Assembly: GCA_963662175.1 (NCBI GenBank)
Contig: OY759222.1
Location: 3,082,713 to 3,146,712, forward strand
Origin: Aradus depressus
Lineage: Eukaryota; Arthropoda; Insecta; Hemiptera; Aradidae
DNA length: 64,000 nt
Direction of reading: 5' to 3'
Position numbers and translations under genes: made by a program
Shown here: positions 55,676-64,000 of the stretch, piece by piece
How the letters are laid out: each line of letters begins with the position of its first letter
Position numbering within the stretch: the stretch's first letter is position 1
Notes under the pieces: model-generated
What the model was told of the DNA's origin: nothing
Seen by the model: the letters and a program-made list of their open reading frames with translations, nothing else
Databases searched by the model: none

Positions 55676-55850
55676 TTGAGTACTAAGTATTGAGTACTGA
55701 GTGCTGAGTACTCAGTGCCGAGTACTGAGTGCCTAGTACTCAGTGCTGAGTATTGAGTGCTGAGTGCTGAGTACTGAGTACTGAGTGCTGAATACTGAGT
55801 ACTGAGTGCTGAATACTGAGTACCTACTGAGTGCTGAATACTGAAAATTA
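55676..55850 (+). repeat. GAGTACT/GAGTGCT heptamer array
   Basis: Interleaved 7-bp words gagtact, gagtgct and gaatact form a variable array. The minus-strand frame through it (SALSTQY repeats) is an artefact. Confidence 0.9.
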
Positions 55851-56325
55851 GCTGTTGGACGACTCTGATGAATTTGTTGAAAAAAAAGAGTTGTCTTTTG
55901 AATTTCACACATATTGTAATTTCCAACGTTGTTAGAAGTTAAAAGCTTCCTAATGGGTTAATGTTTATGAAAGGTTTCAGATGGAAAACCGACGATGCGC
56001 TGCAATCTGCACCAGCCAAACGTGAGAACACTAGTGCAATCTGGACTTGTGACACCAAACGCGGGAGTGGTGCTTTTGTGGGGGGAACGTGGCCAACCCC
56101 CCCCCTCGTACCAACCGCACAAGTATCGTCAGCGGCAGATAGGCTGACCCACATTGAAAACCGTTCATCCTTTAAATGAAAAACAGGCCGTCCTTACAAT
56201 TTAAACAAAAAAAAAAAAATCTTTCCTAAAAGGCAATTAATTTTTGAATGGGGAGCCTCCCTCCTCCCTAATTGGCTGGCACTCCACTCGCCCGACACTC
56301 GCCTCTAATGAATTTAACGCTTTCA
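55851..56325. other. Intergenic; GC-richer patch without assignment
   Basis: Overlapping frames at 55961-56179 (+) and 55939-56154 (-) have no motif I recognise. Confidence 0.35.
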
Positions 56326-56326
56326 C

Positions 56327-56530
56327 TTTCCCCGCTATATTCAGTATAGAGAAAGTTATGAAATCGGTTAGAAATTCATATTTTCTCACCTCCTGATTCC
56401 TAAAGTGCAAGGTACTTCCCCACTGCGAATTATTCAATTAAGTTTCCGCTCTCTCTCCCTCCAAAACCAATAGTTTTTGGGTTATGTTCCTCTCAAAATC
56501 AATAAAGGGTTCTGAATTCACTTTTTGAAG
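56327..56530. repeat. Two R700 ends joined head to head
   Basis: A plus-oriented start (cccgctatattcagtataga, 56327-56400) is followed directly by a minus-oriented end (aggtacttccccactgcgaa ... aagtttccgctctctctccc, 56410-56530). A further minus end fragment lies at about 56625-56670. Confidence 0.65.
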
Positions 56531-56972
56531 CTATGCTTCTTATGGGACGCCTGGGCGCTGGGGTCAACGAAGAAAAAACGTAACGTCACGTAACGCTCGG
56601 CTATATATATATTCCCAAAATTGTTGTACTTCCCCAGCTCGAATGCAGAGTCAGCGGCAATGTACTTGAACAAGCATAATACTTAAAAATTTTGTAAAAG
56701 CTGATCCTACGAAAAGTATGCATGCACATGTTTCAAGTTAAAAACATTTGCTACAAATTATGCATATTAAATCTACGTTGATAGGCTTATAAGGGGGGTC
56801 CCGAGACCCACCCCTGTTTTGTTTTTTTTAATTTATTTAAAATAAGCAAATATGGTAACTATTTACATAAATAAGCGTCTAGGTCACGTGATGAAAGAAA
56901 AGTCAGCCAGCACTGATTGGAAAATAGTAAAATGTTTAAATTTCACTAAAATCTCGAACTTCTCATCAGGGA

Positions 56973-57263
56973 ATGAGGAATGTTTTTAATTTATGTATGA
57001 GGAATGTTTTTAATTTATGTATGAGGAATGTTTTTAATTTATGTATGAGGAATGTTTTTAATTTATGTATGAGGAATGTTTTTAATTTATGTATGAGGAA
57101 TGTTTTTAATTTATGTATGAGGAATATTTTTTAATTTATGTATGAGGAATGTTTTTAATTTATGTATGAGGAATATTTTTTAATTTATGTATGAGGAATG
57201 TTTTTTAAATTTACGTATGAGGAATGTTTTTAATATATGTATGAGGAATGTTTTTTTAATTTA
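56973..57263 (+). repeat. 24-bp tandem array, about 12 copies
   Basis: The unit atgaggaatgtttttaattt plus atgt repeats with small T-run length changes. Confidence 0.95.
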
Positions 57264-57424
57264 ATTCTGTAAGAAGATATCTTCTTGCCTCAAGAATATA
57301 GTTTTCTCCGTATGGGGCATGTTTTTATAAATATAACTACTAAACTAGAGTTTACAAACGGTTAAACGGGGTTATAATATCATAATAAAAAATATACAAA
57401 ATTTAAATAAAATAAAAATATTTG

Positions 57425-57645
57425 CTGGCGCAAACAGTTTGACTGAACCCCATAATTCGAAGCCCATATTCCTATAGTTTTGTAAATTGTCAGTTTGTTG
57501 GCAGTAGAGAACTTTGATTTTGGTTCAAGTAGTCTACGTTGTAGTCCATAACGTAAATCCAACTCTAATCGCTAAAGTCGTGCGTGTGGGTTCCACGTCA
57601 GTCGGCTGTCAAGGTAGAACCCGAGGTAACATACATGGTTGGAGG
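57425..57645 (-). pseudogene. Jockey-like LINE reverse transcriptase thumb fragment
   Basis: The minus strand reads VCYLGFYLDSRLTWNPHARL, then LDLRYGLQRRLLEPKSKFST followed by ANKLTIYKTIGIWAS. After a frame change it reads ELWGSVKLFAPANI. This matches the YLG..LD..LTW..H, LR.L..LL.P.SKLS..NKLL.YKT and YGI.LWG segments after the catalytic domain of Jockey-clade reverse transcriptase. One stop and one frameshift are present. Confidence 0.75.
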
Positions 57646-57659
57646 AAGGAATTAGAAGC

Positions 57660-57805
57660 GACGCTCATGAAATTTTGGTGGAAACTCAAGATCGAATTTC
57701 TGACCTATTGCATAACTTCCGCAATACCTCACATAGGTACGTGGGGAAGTAAAACATTCCATGTCTGTCTGTGTGCCTGTGAACACGATAACTCCAAACT
57801 TAGTG
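57660..57805. repeat. R700 fragments in opposite orientations
   Basis: A minus-oriented start segment (aaactcaagatcgaatttct to gcataacttccgcaatacct) is followed by a plus-oriented 'gtgaacacgataactccaa'. Confidence 0.55.
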
Positions 57806-59160
57806 TCATGGATGTAATGTACGTGTAACTGCTTCCTGATTTGAAGCCGACTTATGGCGTTTAGAATATTTGTGTCCATTCGCATGATAATTTTTGAACG
57901 ATTTCACATTTTTTTGTTTGTTTTTCAAACTTTACACAACAATTATTCTTGTAAAAAATGAGATGTAGTTTGTTTGTGAACCTGATCATTTTGGGGGTGG
58001 AGGACGATTAAAAAAAAATTCGTCCCTTGGCACAGAACGCTCGAATTTGTAATTTTTGCTACAAATAGTTTGTAATATACCGTTCAAAATAGTAGCGTCT
58101 TTCAGCTTGCATTTCATTTCATTGCATTTAGCCAAAATGATCTGCCATGAGGAAAACAAAAAGGAACCAGATATTTGTTCGTACTGACCACGGAAGTTCT
58201 CTAACGTTTTGTAATCTCATGTATAAATGATTGTAATCTCACAAATATTCTTTGTTATGCATCCAGTTAGTGACCCACACTTACTCTGTAGTTCCCATTT
58301 TCTCCGTAGGAGCTCTGAGGTGCTCCTTTTCCTTCTGCCTAATTGCGATAATCGCTTCTTCCATTTTCTCATTACCTCAACTCATTACCAAATTGTCCCC
58401 CCTTCCCTATATAATGGGTTTTCCTTAGGGCGTCCCCCCCCCCCCCCCCCTGTAATCTCTCCCCACCCCTTCCCCCCTCTATTTACCCTGGAATATAAAT
58501 TCCGCCCTCCCCCCATCCCAGGGGCTGAGTTCTCATTATTCCGCTATCTTCCATCTCTTCCTTTCACCAACACTCCGCCTCTTCTTCAGCTCTTTGTCCC
58601 TACTTTATTTTATCATCTCCCCCCTCCTTCGCCGCTTTTCAAAGGAGATTATTTTTCGGGGGGCCCTGGGTGGGGGGGGGGCGGGGGTTGGTAATTGGCC
58701 CCGGAGAATCAATAGAGGCAGGGTGGCTCTAGGTAGTTTTTATCAGGCCTTGTTCGCTTCGACGAATCCTCCCATTACCCTCCTTCTCCGCTATGCCCCA
58801 ATCAACACAAACCAATTCCAAATATTATGTTCTCCTTTTTTCGAGTCATCAACCCCCCCTCCCATCATTTTTTCGCCCCCTTTTTAAATTATCTTCCCTT
58901 CCTCTTCACACTTTATTCAGAGGGAGGGAGGGATATTTTCAATGGGGAAGGTTCTCTTATCTAAAATTGGTTATCAGAGAGCACCTAATTGAGAATCGAT
59001 TATTTTATTTAACCATTTATTTATTGCCTGAATAAATTGATTTGTTAAATAAAGTGATTTTAATAGAAAATGAATGTTTTTATTTTATTTTATATTTTCA
59101 AACTGTTCACTGTGACAAGGCAAAACGATATCTCCTAACTATGCTAATGGGGTTATATAT
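57806..59160. other. Intergenic with C-rich low complexity
   Basis: C/T-rich runs (58430-58660) generate a 155-codon proline-rich frame (58227-58694). A G-rich stretch lies at 58668-58686. No gene is recognised. Confidence 0.45.
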
Positions 59161-59330
59161 GTAACTAGCAGTAATACCCGGCGTTGTCCGAGGAACTTTG
59201 ACTTTTCTCCCAATATCTCCTATAAGGCTATTTAGTTCCTCGACAGTACATTAAATTAATTAATCAAATCCATCAAGCCGTTCGTGAGTTATAGCGGTAC
59301 AACGCACAGACATTTTCAGCTTTATGTGTA
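59161..59330. repeat. Decayed dispersed repeat
   Basis: The start agcagtaatacccggcgttg and the end ccgttcgtgagttatagcgg with 'acgcacagacattttcagct' recall a type of noncoding mobile-element end common in insect genomes. Family not determined. Confidence 0.4.
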
Positions 59331-59333
59331 TGA

Positions 59334-59440
59334 TGATGGGTGGTCTGCACCTAGGGACCTAACCATCCAGTACTTTTATCCCTCCTTCATGAAGGACTTA
59401 ATCTCCCAGTTTTTTTGTAAACTCTGAGGAAGTGAGCTAC
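59334..59440 (-). mobile_element. RNase-H-type LINE 3' end
   Basis: It has cacctagggacctaaccatc, then an internal deletion, then ccttcatgaaggacttaatc and tcccagttt. It is the same terminus as at 43734. Confidence 0.6.
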
Positions 59441-59671
59441 TATCTTGTCTTCTTTTGATGATCCCTCATTGACTCCTATAGTATGTATGTGCAGCCTCTT
59501 GTTGTGCTCCCTCTGCTCTTCATATGCTAATAAGAGGTTTGTTCTGACGAACGGAAGTTCGTGCGAATATGCTTAACATAATTGAAATAAGAAGAAACAG
59601 AATATAAGGGGATGGCACATTCTAATATTGTCAAGCAACACAAGATATCCATAGATTTTAAAGTTATTATT

Positions 59672-59922
59672 ATATGGTAGCTCAGTGGTATGCGTGCTTG
59701 TCTTCTGAGCTCAAGATCGTGGGTTCGAAACCCGACCGAGGCTCTTAGTTTATTTTATTTGATAGGTAAAATAAAGTTAAGCACGCCGTCCGTAAATTTA
59801 GAGTAGGCAAAATTTAGGACTTCCACAGTAGAGTCGGGCTCATGTCCACCAGAGTGACGAAGCGCTCTGATAGTAGGCGATATGACCTCGTAGTTAAAGC
59901 CCGGGCATGAGTCATAAAACCT
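59672..59922 (+). mobile_element. SINE-A, near full-length copy
   Basis: It has tggtagctcagtggtatgcg, B box gggttcgaaaccc and the 'aagttaagcacgccgtcc' block. About 75 bp are deleted in the middle. The 3' end is gcccgggcatgagtcataaa followed by acctaattt. Confidence 0.9.
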
Positions 59923-61035
59923 AATTTAATTTAATCTATTATCAAATGCTTTCAGACATTGTAGTTCCTGGCGGACCAGAACCAAGTTCAGATGGAAGTC
60001 AGGACATGTGAGTACATATTAAGGTTGACAAGTCAGGACATCCTCCTGCGGGGTCTCTGACAGCACCACAAGAGCGACAATAAAGAGCCGACTGACCGGG
60101 AAACACATACAATTCTGGAGAGAAACACTGTCATACGAACAAATTTCTGCATATTATACAGAAATTTTACTACCCCTAAAATAAAATCTAATAATAGCTG
60201 AGGACAAATTTCAGGAAATGCATACATTTCATTGTATTTTCACAATTTTTTTGAAAATTATTTTTACAACATAAATTAAAAGGTTTTCATTTTGGTGCAC
60301 AAAACTGTATCGAACTTTTACATAACTACTACTAATCTATGTGAAACTAGCTGGCCATTAACTCGCTAACCACTCATCTCTGCTCGCCTCGCTAACCACC
60401 CATCTATGCTCGCCTCGCTAACCACCCATCTCTGCTCGCCTCATACCTCTTTCATTGTTGAGAACCTCCCCTATACTATTATTTTCTCCTTGGGTGTACT
60501 TTAATGCTAAACGTAGCCAGACAGCGACGGGGCCCCCATCTGGAATGGGGCTCATGTTTTCCTCTATTTCGCCACACTGTCCTCTCCCAATAACCATAAT
60601 CAGCAACTTTACCAAATGAGGTTCTTGAAGCTTCACGCCTTTCAAACAGATACTTTTTTTTTTTTTTTCTCTCAGACATATTAAACCTTGAAGTAATTAG
60701 CCAGTTCTTGTTTTTGCCGGATATGTATTTAAGAGGGCACGCAAGAAGAAGGGAAGCCGCTTTGTTATGGAGCAGTGCCAAAAAGCAAAAAAAAACACAC
60801 ACACACACGCACAATTAGTTGTTAAAAATGTTGAAAAAAAGGGAGATTGGACCACCAGGACTGCCTCATCAGCAGAGGAACTGTGAGGGGGGAAAAGTGC
60901 AGTCTTCGGACTTGGGCCAAGTAGGTGTAATTAGGAAGAGGGGCCTAATGAGCAGTCTCCTGGTGGAGTGGTTAGCTTACCTGCCTCACCACCTGGTCCA
61001 TACCAACCGGCAATGTACTCCACCATCACCAATTA
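59923..61035. other. Intergenic with a 26-bp triplet repeat
   Basis: The unit gctaaccacccatctctgct plus cgcctc occurs three times (60365-60442). A (CA)n stretch lies near 60793-60810. No gene is recognised; the 111-codon minus-strand frame at 60479-60814 is not convincing. Confidence 0.45.
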
Positions 61036-61039
61036 ACAA

Positions 61040-61400
61040 ATTTTACCTCTGAAATCAATTAACCGATGTGGCTAAAAATTAATAGGTGTCTTATTCACAG
61101 ACTTGTGAATCATCATACTAAATTTAATGTCGATACATTCATAACAACAGCAGTTATATGGGAAGCCCTTGCCCCCTCTCCTCCCCACTTCCCTTTGGTC
61201 GATTCGGCTGAAAATCAATCGAGATGATCCTTATATGGTCGATATATTCACTCTATTGGGAGTTATCGTGTTCACAGACACACGGGCAGTCAGAACTTTT
61301 GGAATTAGGAGGCCGGAAAACATGAAATTCCGGTAAAAACTCAACTTCGAATTTCTGACGATAATATAACTTTCCCTATACCAGAGCTGGAGAAGTAATA
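61040..61400 (-). repeat. R700 repeat copy
   Basis: On the plus strand it reads gtggctaaaaattaataggt, gattcggctgaaaatcaatc and ataactttccctataccaga, ending gctggagaag. Confidence 0.65.
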
Positions 61401-62850
61401 TTAAAGAAAAGTGAGTCAGAAATAAGGCACTATATGGTTATACGAATAAAATAAGTGAGAAATCGCAAATATGTTATTCAAAATAGATGATCCGATTGGC
61501 ACCAAAATCACTAGGACCTCACAGTGACGATATTTTAAGAAAATTCGATGAATTATTGCAGAAGTTATCCAGAAGGAAATATTAGAAAATTCCACACATA
61601 CATTGCACGTTTTGAGGATAGGACAATGTGACCTAATTACAGACTGCAACATAGAAGGGAGAAAACATGATCTCTGATGTCACAATGACAGACTTTTTTT
61701 TATACCAACCATGTTTTTATCTGGGAAGTAAAAAACCTTGAGTATACTGTGGCTAAAAATGCATTATGTGTCGTTGTAATACACACACACCGATTATAAA
61801 ACTTAACCCTATACTTGTGATATGATATTGGTTTAGCTGAATCGTCCTGTTCATAATATGAACCTTATGATATTGTACATGGGCTGTTGTCCGGCATATC
61901 GCCCTATTGTACACTATGACAATGTACTGATGATGCGATATCTTGCCTGTTATATCCGAGATAGCAGAGGCAAGACGATGCCAAGATATTGTAGGTGGAA
62001 GTGAGAAAGACATTAGGGTGGTTATCGGTAGTTAGGCCTGCAGAGCACAGGAAGGGCTCAATGGGGCATTAGAGCTGGCATGGGAGGGGGGGGGGGGTGG
62101 AACAAATTCAATTTTATAGGGGTGGTGGGAGGGGGGGGGGGCAATATGGCGGGTAATGGGACCACTTAGCCAGCCTCCATTGTGACTACAGGCAGGCTAC
62201 ATTCTATATACCAGAGAGGACCAACCAAACCGCGTATCGCGAACCAGCCTTTCTGTTGTAGCTATCGTCTCGATATTAACAACACAACAGCAAATTTAAA
62301 ATACGAAATTTGTAAAACCTATCTGTCAAATTCCACTGAAATAGCACTCTCTTTAATGAATGAATTACATTTTATCAGAAGTTCCGGAAGAAATATTTCT
62401 TATTAGTTATATACAAGACATTAGAAGTTAGTTATATCAGAATCGTGATAGTTGGCATGTTGCAACGATACTAGGGGATGCATATCGACAAGCGATATAT
62501 CAATGATATCGATATTAATTTTTTAGCACACTACGCTATGCTGTATCGATATTATCAATTTGAATTTATTGTACCTTACTTTTTATGATCTTTCAATATG
62601 GTAATTTGAGCAATCTAATTGTAGAATATATGATTGGAAGAGTAAATTATGGATCATTCTGTATTTAGGTGAGTCCTTATCAGTCTTTGTAATATTATAT
62701 GAAGAAATAGTTATGAGCATTATAATTATAATGTTGTTATTATAAAAAAATTTTTATTTTTAGAATTGAAAATGACAAGAAATCGAAACGTCTTATGAAA
62801 TAAAGAATTATTGTATCGATGATATTGTTGCACCAAAATATTTATATATA
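61401..62850. other. Intergenic, no recognised gene
   Basis: G runs lie at about 62088-62097 and 62130-62140. Nothing coding was recognised. Confidence 0.4.
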
Positions 62851-63496
62851 GGGTGGCCCAGATAAGCGGGCCACAAGTGAAATAACTCCTAAACGGTTAG
62901 AGATATCAAAATTGAGCATAGGACTAAAATTGTAGCACTCGCCGAGAGCTATAGTTTGGCGTCCTTGAAAAATAACAGACAAAAACGACCCTTTTAATGG
63001 TTCAAACAGCCCTTCGAAGGGCGGGGTTCCCTTTTGACCCTTAAGTTTCATTATATTTTATTAAAGTACTAAAGAAACAAGGAAGAACTGTGCAAACAGA
63101 TTTCTGATACGTCAAGTAGTTCTCGGAACAAAAATGTTTAAAGTTGCACGTTTTTCTTATTCTGAAGTTATTGAATTCCAACAAACTTCAGAATAAGAAA
63201 AACGTGCAAGCTTAAACATTTTTGTTCCGAGAACTACTTGACGTATCAAAAATCTGTTTGCACAGTTCTTCCTTGTTTCTTTAGTACTTTAATAAACTAT
63301 AATGAAACTTAAGGGTCAAAAGGGAACCCCGCCCTTTGAAGAGCTGTGTGAGCCATTAAAAGGGCCATTTTTGTATTTTCAAGGACGCCATACTGTAGCT
63401 CTCGGCGAGTGCTACAACTTTAGTCCTGTGCACAATTTTGATATCTCTAACCGTTTAGGAGTTATTTCACTTGTGGCCCGCTTATCTGGGCCACCC
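62851..63496. mobile_element. 646-bp fold-back element with about 315-bp inverted arms
   Basis: The left arm 62851-63170 and right arm 63184-63496 are near-perfect inverted copies around a 13-bp spacer. The tips read gggtggcccagataagcggg followed by ccac, itself a small palindrome (GTGGCCC/GGGCCAC). On the right the terminus plus flank read ccaccctgta; the inverse, TACAGGGTGG, fits a TA target site of Tc1/mariner type. The same frame (MKLKGQKGTPPFE) appears in both arms only because they are copies. No transposase is present, so it is non-autonomous. Confidence 0.88.
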
Positions 63497-63508
63497 TGTA
63501 TATACTTG

Positions 63509-63784
63509 AGGGCGCAGGTAGCTCAGTGCTATGCGTACTTGCAAGACCCGGCCGAGGCCCTTAGTTTATTTCATCTGAGAGTTAAAAAAAAAACTTAAGC
63601 ACTCCGTTCTTCGTATGGGACGTTAAGCGATGGTCCCGAGCCTGTACGATGTCAGGTACTTATTAAAGACAAGATATAGGACTCCCTTAGTAGAGTCGGG
63701 CTTCTGAGTGAAAAAAGTGTGCTCTGGTAGTAGGCGATATGACCTCGTAGTTGAAACCCGGGCAAGAGTCATAATAACTAACTA
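63509..63784 (+). mobile_element. SINE-A copy, internally deleted
   Basis: The head gagggcgcaggtagctcagt is followed by loss of the anticodon-like part, then gacccggccgaggcccttag, 'gggacgttaagcgatggtcc', gctctggtagtaggcgatat and the tail gagtcataataactaactat, a (CTAA)-type ending. It starts 12 bp from the fold-back element. Confidence 0.88.
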
Positions 63785-64000
63785 TTAGTTTTTTTGCGTT
63801 TTAACCGCCGATTAATTATTTTAAATGATTATGTTCTCATGCCATTCTCTATCAGTCTCACCATCGCATCTTAGTCCGAGTGCAGGTTCTCATATTTGCA
63901 AGACGTGGTAATACATACCTACTACTGAATTTGGTCAATTTTGTTGGTGTTAAAAAAGCCGTTTTGCAGTAATGGAAACTTAGAAAGGAGTTTGACATAC
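63785..64000. other. No recognised feature at the window end
   Basis: Nothing was recognised. Confidence 0.4.

Noticed and set aside
58227..58694. 155-codon open frame, proline-rich
   Set aside because: It runs through C/T-rich low-complexity sequence, overlaps other equally open frames and has no domain or splice support.
61925..61975. Another hammerhead core (CTGATGATGCGATATC)
   Set aside because: CTGATGA is present, but no GAAA follows a pairing stem.
62842..63598. Two similar predicted proteins starting MKLKGQKGTPPFE on opposite strands
   Set aside because: They are the two inverted arms of one fold-back element read in mirror image, not a conserved gene pair.

Overview
This is an AT-rich animal nuclear window with very low gene density, most likely from an arthropod and probably an insect. 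The evidence is an Msx/msh-class homeobox gene split by a spliceosomal intron, many tRNA-derived SINEs whose 3' tails are short (TTAGG)n or (TTAG)n runs (TTAGG is the common arthropod telomere repeat), and a mix of Tc1/mariner, Jockey-like LINE and palindromic elements. I cannot name the species from sequence alone.

Only one host gene is recognisable. The msh/Msx homeobox gene (+ strand) is represented by its last two coding exons, 29738-29925 and 32444-32683, with an intron between homeodomain residues 44 and 45. Its first exon(s) with the N-terminal part were not found, so much or all of 1-29737 may be intron or upstream DNA. The DNA downstream of the stop carries decayed duplications of the C-terminal coding sequence and then a very uniform minisatellite (33 x 46 bp at 35259-36776).

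Everything else is repetitive. (1) SINE-A, a tRNA-derived SINE of about 330 bp, has more than 20 full or partial copies. (2) SINE-B, of about 200 bp, resembles tRNA-Leu/Ser and has three copies with clear target-site duplications. (3) R700, a dispersed noncoding repeat of about 700 bp with CCCAGCT-type ends and internal sub-repeats, has 20 or more copies. (4) LINE remnants include Jockey-like reverse transcriptase fragments at 40897, 52494 and 57425, the 3' ends of an RNase-H-type LINE in several copies, and an RT tail at 21190. (5) DNA transposons include a broken Tc1 element with doubled terminal repeats (24691-26904), a deleted mariner (11791-12383), a 214-bp MITE (4408-4621) and a 646-bp fold-back element (62851-63496). 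(6) Palindromic elements at 1285-1741, 7595-7865 and 40163-40411 carry hammerhead-ribozyme-like cores. (7) Tandem arrays have units of 18, 20, 24, 26, 42, 46, 56, 91 and 119 bp.

The most notable signals are the hammerhead-like palindrome at 40.2-40.4 kb, where core, helix II and helix I with its internal loop can be traced base by base; the 19-copy 56-bp array with an exact POU octamer per unit; the 46-bp array beside the homeobox gene; and the SINE tails matching the telomere repeat. No CRISPR, operon or prokaryotic-style system is present.
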